Assembly (NCBI GenBank): GCA_944358705.1
Contig: CALVRR010000007.1
Coordinates: forward strand, 1-64,000
Origin: an uncultured Bacilli bacterium
GTDB lineage: Bacteria > Bacillota_I > Bacilli_A > RF39 > UBA660
Direction: 5' to 3'
DNA: 64,000 nt
Numbering within the stretch: the first letter of the stretch is position 1; every line of letters begins with the position of its first letter. The position numbers and the translations under genes were made by a program. A model generated the notes under the pieces. It did no database searches, had not been told where the DNA came from, and was given only the letters and a program-made list of their open reading frames with translations. Shown here piece after piece: positions 53,333 to 63,100 of this stretch.

Positions 53333-53871
53333 CAATCTTCAAAAATTTTAGTATAAGGAACCACTATTTTAAAAGCACCCGAAGAATAAGGGGCAATCTG
53401 ATATTCTGGAAAATAAATCATAATCCCAGTAGGAACAAAAGCAAATATTTGATAATTAGAAATATCAGGACTAGTACCAGTAAGTAATAAATTGGAATCT
53501 GTTATTTTAGGATTACTAGATAAAATCTTTCTACTTTCTTCTGATAAAACCGAAAGTAAGTTTTCTTTTTCAAAAACCAAATCTTGCATAGTAATAATTT
53601 TTTCCTTTGAAATATCATAAACAATAGAATAAATTTGATGGCTAGGATGTGCTGCACCCGTATAAGAAGAAATATAAAAAACAATCGATAAATAATCTTG
53701 ATAAGTGTATTCATCATGAGAAATATCAAAAGTATAAGTAAAATTTTCTTGAATAGGTTCTTTCGCAAAATTCATAAACTCTATGATATGATTTTGAACC
53801 ACTTCACACATCGCCTGATTTAAATTTTTATATTTTGTTCTAGGATAAATTACTTGTATCCCATTATTCAT
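53332..53871 (-). CDS. DUF3298/RsiV-like domain protein
   Basis: 179 aa. SIVFYISSYTGAAHPSHQIY, DISKEKIITMQDLVF and a closing YQIAPYSSGAFKIVVPY match the DUF3298 domain found in anti-sigma factor RsiV and secreted lysozyme-responsive proteins. Unlike those, no signal peptide or transmembrane segment precedes the domain, so it appears cytoplasmic here, or its anchor has been lost. GGTGATGTT precedes ATG 53871. Confidence 0.8.
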   Translation of the reverse strand: MNNGIQVIYPRTKYKNLNQAMCEVVQNHIIEFMNFAKEPIQENFTYTFDISHDEYTYQDYLSIVFYISSYTGAAHPSHQIYSIVYDISKEKIITMQDLVFEKENLLSVLSEESRKILSSNPKITDSNLLLTGTSPDISNYQIFAFVPTGIMIYFPEYQIAPYSSGAFKIVVPYTKIFED

Positions 53872-53909
53872 AACATCACCATTAAATTATATGTAAAAAA
53901 AGAAAAAAC

Positions 53910-53938
53910 TTGAAAAGAAGAAAAAAGAAAGTTATAGT
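53910..53938 (+). promoter_or_regulatory. promoter of the deoxyinosine-glycosylase gene
   Basis: TTGAAA (53910-53915), 17-base spacer, TATAGT (53933-53938), 16 bases before the ATG at 53955. Confidence 0.7.
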
Positions 53939-53954
53939 ATTTTTAGGTGATAAC

Positions 53955-54446
53955 ATGAAAGTAAAACATACACTAAAACCAATTTATGATGAAAATTCTG
54001 AAGTCTTAATATTAGGAAGTCTTCCATCAATAAAATCAAGAGAAATAGGATTTTATTATGGACACCCTAAAAATAGATTTTGGAAAACCTTAGAAACTGT
54101 ATTTAATGAAAAAATTGGAAAAACAAAAGAAGAAAAAATTACTTTTCTAAATAAGCATCATATAGCTTTATTCGATGTAATAAAAGAATGTGATATAACT
54201 TCATCAAGCGATGCCTCTATTAAAAATGTAATACCAAATAATTTAAAACCAATATTAAAAAATTCAAATATAAAAACAATCTTTACAACTGGAACCAAAG
54301 CACATCAATTATATAAAAAATATATCTATCCTAAAATAAAAATAGAAGATATACCTTTACCAAGTACATCCCCTGCCAACTGTAAAAAAGGAATTGAAGA
54401 ATTATTACAAAAAGAATATATAAAAATAAAAAATAATATTCAATAA
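53955..54446 (+). CDS. DNA-deoxyinosine glycosylase (UDG superfamily)
   Basis: 163 aa. LILGSLPSIKSREIGFYYGH then PKNRFWKTLE is the family-6-type (HDG) catalytic region, where the Asn after PK aligns with PxNxFW; ALFDVIKECDI, TIFTTGTKAH and PLPSTSPAN complete the UDG fold. It should remove hypoxanthine arising from adenine deamination. SD AGGTGATAAC before ATG 53955; the longer frame from 53910 lies within the promoter. The only plus-strand gene between 41 and 60 kb. Confidence 0.85.
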   Translation: MKVKHTLKPIYDENSEVLILGSLPSIKSREIGFYYGHPKNRFWKTLETVFNEKIGKTKEEKITFLNKHHIALFDVIKECDITSSSDASIKNVIPNNLKPILKNSNIKTIFTTGTKAHQLYKKYIYPKIKIEDIPLPSTSPANCKKGIEELLQKEYIKIKNNIQ

Positions 54447-54463
54447 GGAATATTATTTTTTTT
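54432..54463. terminator. bidirectional terminator
   Basis: AATAATATTC/GAATATTATT (54432-54441 with 54448-54457) with T run on the plus strand and A/T-rich flank on the other. The glycosylase stop lies in the loop, and the ankyrin gene ends inside the stem from the other side. Confidence 0.82.
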
Positions 54464-55169
54464 GCAATATCTGTTTCATTTTCTGAGTTGCTTCCTCTAC
54501 CAAATCTTGAGTATCTTGAAAAGAAACAGAAGGAACAGATAAATTTTTATCCGCAAGGAACTTACTATCTATAGTAAGTGAAGAAGAAGGATTAATATCA
54601 AAAATCGTTTGATTAAGACTATTACGATTTCCTAAGTAACTCCCCGCTTGAACCAACGCATGAAAAGATTCTTTATTATCATGTATTTTAGCACTAAACA
54701 AAGCAGTATCCCCATCAGAACATCTAGCATTAATATCCGCTCCTAAAAGAATTAAAAGATTCAAAATACGAACATAATTACGTCTAGCTGCATCCATACA
54801 ACAAGTAGTACCATAATCATTTACTTGATTAACATCCGCTCCAGCTCGGACTAAAAGTATAAATGTTTTTATATATCCTCTTCTACAACAAACAAGTAAT
54901 GGAAATATTTTCTTCTGACTTGTTTTATATTCTAAATTAGCACCATCAAAAACCAAATTAACAACTTCATCAAATTGTGTATCATCTTTCTCATTATAAT
55001 CTTTTTTATTAATAATATTATATAACTTTTTTCCCAATTTATCAGCTTCTTCTTCCGAAACTTTCTTTATTGTACTCCGAAATTCCAAATTACTTTCTTC
55101 ATCCAATTTATATTTTTTTAATAATTCTAATCTTTCTTGTTCAATTTCTAAAATATTTTTACTGTCCAT
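54453..55169 (-). CDS. ankyrin-repeat protein
   Basis: 238 aa. About three to four ankyrin repeats between roughly 80 and 190: FPLLVCCRRGYIKTFILLVR-AGADVNQVNDYGTTCCMDAARR, then NLLILLGADINARCSDGDTALFSAK. The N-terminal 75 residues are charged and helical; the C-terminus is Ser/Lys-rich. A protein-interaction module. Its ATG overlaps the end of the AAA+ gene by 11 bases, so it is produced with that ATPase and may be its adaptor or substrate selector (inference). Confidence 0.85.
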   Translation of the reverse strand: MDSKNILEIEQERLELLKKYKLDEESNLEFRSTIKKVSEEEADKLGKKLYNIINKKDYNEKDDTQFDEVVNLVFDGANLEYKTSQKKIFPLLVCCRRGYIKTFILLVRAGADVNQVNDYGTTCCMDAARRNYVRILNLLILLGADINARCSDGDTALFSAKIHDNKESFHALVQAGSYLGNRNSLNQTIFDINPSSSLTIDSKFLADKNLSVPSVSFQDTQDLVEEATQKMKQILQKK

Positions 55170-56958
55170 AAGTTATTTGTTTTGTTTTACCTTTCATTAA
55201 TTGTGTAGAAGCATTCGTAGCATTTTCAACATCAGAACAAGAAAACTTTTCAAGATTAGAATCAAGTTTTTGAGTACTAAATGGTTCAAAAATTTGATCT
55301 GCAAAAGTAAAATGATATACATGAGAAGATATTTCATCCATATCAAGAGAAGTATCATTATAAATTAAGGTATCAATAGAATAACGCCCCATCGACATAT
55401 TTAAAGCAGAGTTAACAACATTCTTCGTAGGTTTAGCTTCTTGCAACTGATAAGTACAATTACAAGTGGTTAAAAAATGTTTAATGTCTGCAACAAAGGT
55501 AGAAGGAATAACTGCTTGACTAGACATAATACGATAACGTAAATTTCCATCAGGATCATTTTCATAAATAACAATAAGTTCCTGTTGATTATCTTTATCT
55601 TCTTTTAATACTATTCCATTTTCATAAACAACCGTATCAATTTGATTAACATATTTTATAATACCCTGAATTAAATCATGATGAGATAAACCATTAAAAT
55701 ATACACTACCAACATCCGTCCACTCTTTAGGAGATAATTCAAAAATATTGTATCCTCTTTTTATACGAGCACTTTCATCTTCAAAATTTCTAAGAGCATT
55801 AGGATAATCAACCGTAGAAACTAAAGTACCATGTTCCAAAGAAATCCTTTGAATTTCTTGCTCAATTGCCTCTTTACGTTGTTCTTCCATCAAAGCAAAC
55901 TTCTCACGATATTCTTGAATCAAAGCATTCATCTCTTGTGTTTTTTCTGCAAGATTTTTTCCTTCATCAGTAAATATTTTCTGAGCAATTAAACTATTAA
56001 TATTGATATCTTCATCAGCAGGTGCATCTTTCATAGAATCAATAAGACTAGATAGTTTATCATTTTTACTACTCCCAACTTGCGATTCAAATGTTTTTAT
56101 ATCATCTTCAAACTTCAACATATTATCAATAATATTCTGATAAATATCTGTCTTAGAAAATCCCGTACTTCTTAGTAAAATATGAGCATCCATAATCGCC
56201 TGTTTACATTCAGAACAAGAAGGAAGTTTTCGATACACTTCTCTATTTTGATACATATTCTCATACATCAATAAAACCAAATTTAACAATCCACTATCAC
56301 ACTGATAATCATTTGCAAATTTTTCTAATATTAAAAACATACGATCTGGCTTCATATAGTCCAAACGAATAATCCTATTTCTTCGAATCATAGGTTCTGA
56401 CAACTCAGCTCTCATATCATTTTTACATAAGAACACTTGCAACTTTCCTAAATTCTCAGGGGCAATCTGAACATCTCCATGTTGTACCGTATTAAGTAAT
56501 CCTTCCTGTAAGACATTATTAAAAAAGGTATCAGTAGAATCTCTTGCCTTATCATATTCATCCATTTTTAAAACTACATAATAGCCTTGATTAACCAATT
56601 GAAAAGCTTTTAATATAGCCCCAGCCAATCGAACTTTATCAGGATCATCAGAAATTGCCGCAACAATATCAATATCCTCATACAAATCAGTTTTCCCAGT
56701 TTCTCCATCCAATTGGAAATTAATAAATTTCACCGGTTGTTTTAATAATTCAGAAGCAACTTTTCGATAAGCGTCCACAAAACTAGTTTTTCCAGCACCA
56801 GATGGACCATCTAGACAAAGAGAATAAACATCTTGTCCAACATTCTTCTTTTCTATAAAATATTCTAACGCCACATAGGCTTTCGATAGACTAGAATCAT
56901 CAATATAATATCCATCAGATTCAAACATCTCTTTTAATTTACTTTTTGATATATTCAT
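55159..56958 (-). CDS. MoxR-type AAA+ ATPase
   Basis: 599 aa. N-terminal AAA+ module: Walker A LDGPSGAGKTSF (about 46-57), Walker B VVLKMDEYDKA (about 127-137), sensor 1 near FLCKNDMRAE, and Arg fingers in EPMIRRNRIIRLD. A helical lid follows, then a coiled-coil segment (about 325-375) and a C-terminal domain unlike known MoxR tails. MoxR ATPases work with VWA proteins as chaperone-like metal-insertion or complex-remodelling machines, and here the VWA gene is directly upstream (2-base gap). Target complex unknown. Confidence 0.85.
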   Translation of the reverse strand: MNISKSKLKEMFESDGYYIDDSSLSKAYVALEYFIEKKNVGQDVYSLCLDGPSGAGKTSFVDAYRKVASELLKQPVKFINFQLDGETGKTDLYEDIDIVAAISDDPDKVRLAGAILKAFQLVNQGYYVVLKMDEYDKARDSTDTFFNNVLQEGLLNTVQHGDVQIAPENLGKLQVFLCKNDMRAELSEPMIRRNRIIRLDYMKPDRMFLILEKFANDYQCDSGLLNLVLLMYENMYQNREVYRKLPSCSECKQAIMDAHILLRSTGFSKTDIYQNIIDNMLKFEDDIKTFESQVGSSKNDKLSSLIDSMKDAPADEDININSLIAQKIFTDEGKNLAEKTQEMNALIQEYREKFALMEEQRKEAIEQEIQRISLEHGTLVSTVDYPNALRNFEDESARIKRGYNIFELSPKEWTDVGSVYFNGLSHHDLIQGIIKYVNQIDTVVYENGIVLKEDKDNQQELIVIYENDPDGNLRYRIMSSQAVIPSTFVADIKHFLTTCNCTYQLQEAKPTKNVVNSALNMSMGRYSIDTLIYNDTSLDMDEISSHVYHFTFADQIFEPFSTQKLDSNLEKFSCSDVENATNASTQLMKGKTKQITYGQ

Positions 56959-56960
56959 AC

Positions 56961-59225
56961 CTATTCCCCACCTTTTTTCAACACTTTTGGATTTTCAACA
57001 AAGCATAAATTTTCAAATCTTCTTTCATTTACTTTAATAAGTCCATGAACAATATCATTAGCATCTTGAACAGGATAAAGAAATCCTTTATATCCCTCTA
57101 AATCACTTCTTTCAAAGTCAGTTTCAAAGCAAAACCAATAAACGTCCGTTTTCTGAGATAACTGTACCACTTCACTTAATGGATCAAAATCTGCAAAAAC
57201 AACACATTTTTCCGCTTTCTTCTCAATTAAATATTGATCAATATCTTGATTGACAAATTTATACTCTACCCTAGAATCTTTTTTAAAAGATTCTGAACTC
57301 CCCCATATAGAGCTATAACCAGCACTACACAAAATAGAGGCAAGTTCACTAACATCAATCTCTTGCTTTAAAGAATCAATTTGAACATTTACTCGTTCAT
57401 TAAATCCTATCAAAACTTTAACATCTTTTTTTAAAAGTTCTATGGCAAGTACAGCCAACATATTAGTATAACTACTCATACTAGTAGACATATCAAAATA
57501 AAATGACAAAGGAACATTTTGAAATCTTCCATTTGCATATTGATAACCATACTTATCACGTAATACTTTAGTATATTGATATGTAGTATAATCAAAAATA
57601 ACTTTCTTTAAATCCCATTTATAAAAACCATAACTTTTTTCTAAATCCGTACTACGATGATTTAAATCACTAGCTTTATTACAAAATCTTTGATTTAAAA
57701 ACTTAATAATTAAAGTTCGAACTAAACTATCAGGTAATTCTGTAAGACTATCCGTATCAATAGAATACCCATCGCCACGTTCTCGATCTTTAAAAGATGG
57801 AAGTTCCTTTAACTCCTGTAAAAACTGATTGTTTTCTAAAGATAATACTTCCGCATTGTCATCAACAATTTCATCAGAATCTACTTCACTCTCCTCTGAA
57901 TCTATTTCTTGATTATCAACATTCATTTCCGAAACTTGTTCTACTTTATCATCTTTATTTAGTTTTATTTCATGACTTTGTTCCATATCATCAAAATCAT
58001 TCAAACCTTCAGAAGATTCTTCTATTGATTCTCCTTGTTCAGAAATAGGACCGAGTTCACCGTCCTGTTCTTCAATATTAGACCCTTCCGTATCTAAAGA
58101 AGATTCTTCAAAAGCATCCGACTCTTCAGAATTTTGTTCTTCTCCATTAGATTCATCCGAACCTTCTGAGGAACTTTCCATAGATTCTCCTTGTTCAGAA
58201 GAAGGGCCAAGTCCACCATCTTGTTCTTCAATATTAGACCCTTCCGTATCTAAAGAAGTACCGTCAAAAGAGTCTGCATTTCCAGAATTATTCCCTATTC
58301 CAGTAGAACCATCCAAACCTTCTGAGGAACTTTCCATAGATTCTCCTTGCTCAGAAGAAGGGCCAAGTCCACCATCCTGTTCTTCAATATTAGACCCTTC
58401 CGTATCTAAAGAAGTACCGTCAAAAGAGTCTGCATTTCCAGAATTATTCCCTATTCCAGTAGAACCATCCAAACCTTCAGAAGAATTTTCGATTGATTCC
58501 CCTTGTTCAGAAGTAGGACCAAGCTCACCATCTTGTTCTTTTCCATTAGACCCTTCGGTATCGAAAGAAGATTCTTCAAAAGCATCCGACTCTTCAAAAT
58601 TCTGTTCTTCTCCATTAGATTCATCCGAACCTTCTGAGAAACTTTCCATAGATTCTCCTTGTTCAGAAGAAGGGCCAAGTCCACCATCCTGTTCTTCAAT
58701 ATTAGACCCTTCCGTATCTAAAGAAGTACCGTCAAAAGAGTCTGCATTTCCAGAATTATTCCCTATTCCAGTAGAACCATCCAAACCTTCAGAAGAATTT
58801 TCGATTGATTCCCCTTGTTCAGAAGTAGGACCAAGCTCACCATCTTGTTCTTTTCCATTAGACCCTTCGGTATCGAAAGAAGATTCTTCAAAAGCATCCG
58901 ACTCTTCAAAATTCTGTTCTTCTCCATTAGATTCTTCAGTATCTAGAGAAGAACCATCAAAAGAATCCGACTTTTCAGAATTCTGTTCGTCTCCATTAAA
59001 TTCATTCGAACTCTCAGAGGAACTTTCCATAGATTCTTCTTGCTCAGAAGAAGAATCTGTTTCACCTAACTGTTCTTCACTATTTTGTAATTCACTATCA
59101 GTCATTGTAGAAGTATCAATATCTTCTAAACGAGGATCATCAATATTAGTTTCTTCCATATCAGAAGAAACAACTTCAGAATTTTGTTTTAAAAAATCTT
59201 TCGCTACAAACTTCCAAATCCGCAT
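56961..59225 (-). CDS. VWA-domain protein with long acidic repeat arm
   Basis: 754 aa. Residues about 1-450 are a low-complexity Ser/Glu/Gly/Asp arm built of imperfect 52-residue repeats (DTEGSNIEEQDG, LGPSSEQGESMES). The C-terminal 300 residues hold a metal-binding VWA-like domain with MIDAS FYFDMSTSMSS (D-x-S-x-S; Asp about 578), then SAGYSSIWGSS and VVFADFDPL. No signal peptide, so cytoplasmic. Partner of the MoxR ATPase encoded next, as in RavA-ViaA or CbbQ-CbbO pairs. The acidic arm is unlike those and may be a flexible spacer or binding platform. Confidence 0.85.
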   Translation of the reverse strand: MRIWKFVAKDFLKQNSEVVSSDMEETNIDDPRLEDIDTSTMTDSELQNSEEQLGETDSSSEQEESMESSSESSNEFNGDEQNSEKSDSFDGSSLDTEESNGEEQNFEESDAFEESSFDTEGSNGKEQDGELGPTSEQGESIENSSEGLDGSTGIGNNSGNADSFDGTSLDTEGSNIEEQDGGLGPSSEQGESMESFSEGSDESNGEEQNFEESDAFEESSFDTEGSNGKEQDGELGPTSEQGESIENSSEGLDGSTGIGNNSGNADSFDGTSLDTEGSNIEEQDGGLGPSSEQGESMESSSEGLDGSTGIGNNSGNADSFDGTSLDTEGSNIEEQDGGLGPSSEQGESMESSSEGSDESNGEEQNSEESDAFEESSLDTEGSNIEEQDGELGPISEQGESIEESSEGLNDFDDMEQSHEIKLNKDDKVEQVSEMNVDNQEIDSEESEVDSDEIVDDNAEVLSLENNQFLQELKELPSFKDRERGDGYSIDTDSLTELPDSLVRTLIIKFLNQRFCNKASDLNHRSTDLEKSYGFYKWDLKKVIFDYTTYQYTKVLRDKYGYQYANGRFQNVPLSFYFDMSTSMSSYTNMLAVLAIELLKKDVKVLIGFNERVNVQIDSLKQEIDVSELASILCSAGYSSIWGSSESFKKDSRVEYKFVNQDIDQYLIEKKAEKCVVFADFDPLSEVVQLSQKTDVYWFCFETDFERSDLEGYKGFLYPVQDANDIVHGLIKVNERRFENLCFVENPKVLKKGGE
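58010..58960 (-). repeat. 156-bp in-frame tandem repeat (VNTR) in the VWA gene
   Basis: Unit length is 156 bp (52 codons): the same segment starting CCTTCTGAG recurs at 58162, 58318 and 58630, with variant units between and around. Neighbouring units are nearly identical over long stretches, including synonymous sites, which points to recent expansion and likely length variation between strains. All changes keep the reading frame. Confidence 0.85.
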
Positions 59226-59226
59226 A

Positions 59227-59994
59227 TTATTTACCCTTACTATCTACCTGTTTTAATAATTCCGGTCCAGCAACAGCAATATCTCGCCTAGAATATGGAT
59301 TATAAGAAGACATTGTTATTAAATTTCCAGTATAGTTAAATTTCCAAGGAAAATATTTAGCATCCTCATGAACACAAATATCTCCATATATTTCAGAATT
59401 TGATTCAATACCATAAATCCTATTCTGGGTTGGATAAGTTCTCCTAACTTTTTCTTCACCATTTTTATAGATAATAAAAGTAAAACCATAATGTTCTCCA
59501 CCAAATACAACACCTGGATAAGTAGGTAAAAATTCACCAGTTTTATCATCCGCTAAAACAGAAGAAGAAAAACCATTATTATCCTCTTCCACTTTTATAA
59601 CAACAGGATCCTTAATCTCCGCTTTTTTATGAAACAAATATTCTTGTCGATCTTGTGATGGTAAATAAACACTAGGATTTCCTTCAATAGATTGAAGTAA
59701 TTTACCTTTTTGGGAAAAAAGCCAAGAAGATTTCTTACCATATTCATAAATAGCAACCGCGTTGCCTCTCATTCCAACCGCTTGGACCGGACATTCCGTA
59801 GAATAAACCACTTCATCTTGAGATTGATTGTTTTCACTAACAACAACAAAACCATAAAAACTATCTGTGTCAAAAAACACCCCTGGAAGAAGAGGTAATT
59901 CTTCTTCTTGATTATTTCCATTCTGAATAATAACTTTATTTTCTTTTCCTAATTTTATTAAAGGTGGACGTAAAATTTTCCCTTCTAATGCCAT
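59227..59994 (-). CDS. internally duplicated beta-rich protein, first gene of the MoxR/VWA operon
   Basis: 255 aa from ATG 59994 (SD GGAGGG); a longer frame runs into the divergent promoter. Two similar halves: PLLPGVFFDTDSFYGFVVVS ... AVAIYEYGKKSSWLFSQKGKL and PTYPGVVFGGEHYGFTFIIY ... DICVHEDAKYFPWKFNYTGNL. Each reads as a beta-rich unit with a Trp-Phe turn, loosely like WG-type or beta-propeller blades. No catalytic motif. One base before the VWA gene, so translationally coupled. Function unknown; probably the third component of the AAA+/VWA machine. Confidence 0.7.
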   Translation of the reverse strand: MALEGKILRPPLIKLGKENKVIIQNGNNQEEELPLLPGVFFDTDSFYGFVVVSENNQSQDEVVYSTECPVQAVGMRGNAVAIYEYGKKSSWLFSQKGKLLQSIEGNPSVYLPSQDRQEYLFHKKAEIKDPVVIKVEEDNNGFSSSVLADDKTGEFLPTYPGVVFGGEHYGFTFIIYKNGEEKVRRTYPTQNRIYGIESNSEIYGDICVHEDAKYFPWKFNYTGNLITMSSYNPYSRRDIAVAGPELLKQVDSKGK

Positions 59995-60054
59995 AGTATC
60001 CCTCCATTGTTTTACTATACTAACAAAAACTTCTTTCTTTTGCAAGAAAATGAA

Positions 60055-60082
60055 TTGAATATTTCCATAAATTTGATATAAT
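60055..60082 (+). promoter_or_regulatory. promoter of the LRR_5 genes
   Basis: TTGAAT (60055-60060), 16-base spacer, TATAAT (60077-60082), 20 bases before the ATG at 60103. The divergent MoxR/VWA operon must start in the same 110-base gap (TATAGT-like -10 on the minus strand near 60015). Confidence 0.7.
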
Positions 60083-60102
60083 AATCCATTACAAAGGAAG
60101 AG

Positions 60103-63100
60103 ATGGGAATGAATGTCAAAAATAATGTCTTGATAAAAATAACCAAGGATGAAATTATAAACGAAATACTGAATATTCCAGAATACATACAAGTAATTGG
60201 TAGTTATGCAGTACACAATTTAAACATGAAAAGAATAAAATTTTCAACTAATTTAATAATAATAGAAGATTTTGCTTTTCTAAACTCCGAAGATTTAGAA
60301 GAAATAACAATTCCTGATTCTGTAATAAGGATTGGAGAGAGAGCTTTTGCAAATGCAAAAAAACTAAAGAAATTGACTCTACCAGAGGGATTAACGAATC
60401 TAGGAAGAGGCGCTTTTTCAGGGTGTGAAAACCTTGAAGAAGTTGTTTTACCAAGCTCATTAAAAAAAATTAATTCTAGAACATTTGCCAATTGTAAAAA
60501 TCTGAAAAAAATTATTATCCCAGAAGGTGTAGAAGAAATTGACTGGGGTGCTTTTGCTGGATGCGAAAATCTTGAAGAAATTGTCCTACCAAGTACTCTA
60601 AAAAAATTAGGAAAAGAAGCGTTTATGAACTGTAAAAAACTAAAGAAAATAAATATTCCAAAACAAATAGATACTTTACCAAATTCTCTTTTTAAAGGTT
60701 GTAAAGAATTAAATATTCCATTACCAGATCACATAAAAACATTAGAAGATTCTGTTTTCGAAGGATGTAGTCGTCTGACTTATTTTCCAAAACATGTAGT
60801 AAGTTTCGGAAAGAATTGTTTTAAATATTGTAAGAGTTTAAAAGAAATCACAATAAACCCTGAAGTTACAGAATTTCCAAATAGTATGTTTGAAGGTTGT
60901 ACAAATTTATTTAAAATAAACCACACTCAAAATCAAAAAGTAACAATTGGAAAAAGATGCTTCAAAAATTGTAAAAGCCTACCATCCATTCCAGAAATAG
61001 TACAAAATTTTAACGAAGAAGCCTTTAAAAACTGTATAAATATCAAAGCTATAAATATTATTGACAAGGTAATTCCTTTTGCATGTTTTCAAGGATGTAA
61101 AAATCTAGAAATCATCCAAGGAGATGAAAAAATAGAAGTATTAAAAAGTTTTGCTTTCTCTAATTGCCAAAAATTAAGACAAATAAACTTAGAAAACTGT
61201 ATAAAGATATCTTCTGAAGCTTTAAGCCATTGTCTTCTACTAGAAAAAGTAAGATTAGGTCACAACTTAAAAGAAATAGGAACCATGGCCTTTTATAATT
61301 GTATCTCATTAACAGATATAAATATTCCAGATGCACTAGAATCAATAAAAAAGAAAGCCTTTCAAAAATGTATAAGTTTAAAAACATTTCGAATTCCAGC
61401 CAACCTAAATACCTTAGGTATTGCTGCCTTAAACTACATGGATTCCCTAGAACGAATTGAAGTATCACCAGAAAATGAAAAGTTTCTAACACCAGACAAT
61501 AAAATATTAATTAAACGTATGGAAGGAGAATTAGTTCTCTATGCCGGAGGATTAAAACAAAAAAGTTACTCTTTATATGACTATTGCGTCGATACTACAC
61601 AAAATATTGAAACAATACAACCTCTAAACTCTATTGGAGCTTATGCTTTTGCAGGAAATCCTTACTTAGAAGAATTAACCATCTGTAGTTGTACAAATAG
61701 TCTAGATATCACCAGTTTTAAAGGATGTCCAAATTTAAAAAAATTAATATTGAAACAAATTCCTCTATATACTAGTCATGGATTTGAATTAAAAGATAAC
61801 AATAGATTCTACATGGAAAAATTTTCTAAAAATACTCCATTTCTACCTTTCGAAGAAGTAGAATACCAAGGAAACTTTACATTAATAAATCACAATGCAC
61901 TACCACATTTTACAAATGTAACAAAAATTATTCTACCAGAGAACAACACAACTTGTGCCATTGGAAACTCAGCGTTTAAAGATTGTAGTATAAAATCCAT
62001 AAGAGTACCAAAGAATATCACACGAATCGAAAAAGAAACATTCAAAAAAAATGTTAGCGTAAATTTTGATAACGGATTTTCTCTAATAACCCCACTAGAA
62101 TACAGCATCAATAACAATTATTATGGAAACTACAGATTATATACTTTACCAGAAAAATATTATATAGAAGAAACAAAAAAAGAAGAATCAGTAATCACAA
62201 CACTAACAAAAAAACAAATTCGTAGAGTCTGTAGATACCCAGAAGTAATTGAAAATAATCCAATTGCCTTTTTAGACATTATGAATGAATTAATAAATAG
62301 AAATTTAGATACTCCATTATTGACAAATGGAATTCTAATGAAAAATATTGACTTAAAAGACCGAGAAATATTATTTAGTTATTTAGAACAAGAAAAGGCC
62401 TTTGCTTTTCAAATACTAAGGAAAAGTAAGTTATTAGAAGAAGATGATTCTCTAATTCAAGGACTATTACAAAATGAACATGCAAAATCAATTATAAAAT
62501 TCATAGAATTATTAAAAAAATATCAAAAAGAAAATAACTTTTTAACAAATAAAATGTTTATATACATTATGGACAACCCAAATGCAGAAGACTTCTTTAA
62601 ATATTTTGATACAAATATGAAACATCTAATTAACAAAAGTCAAATAAAAGAAAATCCTTCCACTATAAAAGAAAATTTAAATGATTTGCTAACCTTATTA
62701 AAAATAACAGGTGCCCTAGAAGAAGATCCTATTACTAGACAAAAAGCAATGATGTTCATCATAGAAAAAATATTTGCAGAGAAATTACCAAATGGAGAAA
62801 AAAATGAAGACCAAATTGTTAAAGACAAGATACATACTATTTTCGATTACTCTCTAATTCCAAATATTATTTTTGATAAAGATTTTAGTGAATTTTTTAT
62901 GAAAAACTATCACGAATTAATGAAATTAGAAAAAAGAAAAGCAGGTACCATAAAAAGAATTTACTCAAATTTCCAAGAAATTAAAAAAACTTCCACTTCG
63001 AATAAAGGAGAACAAAGAAAATTAAAAGTAACCATAGAAAAATGTATCAATTATTTAAATACAAAAAAATTCGATAATATTACAAAAGAAAACAGAGAAC

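Noticed and set aside
57797-58048. Leu/His-rich plus-strand frame opposite the VWA gene
   Set aside because: Shadow of the acidic repeat on the other strand; no start signals.
58010-58960. Regularly spaced repeats that might suggest a CRISPR array
   Set aside because: Units are 156 bp, contiguous and in frame within the VWA gene; there are no unique spacers and no cas genes.
59995-60216. N-terminal extension of the beta-repeat gene into the divergent region
   Set aside because: The extension crosses the opposite gene's promoter and start, while a strong SD sits before ATG 59994.
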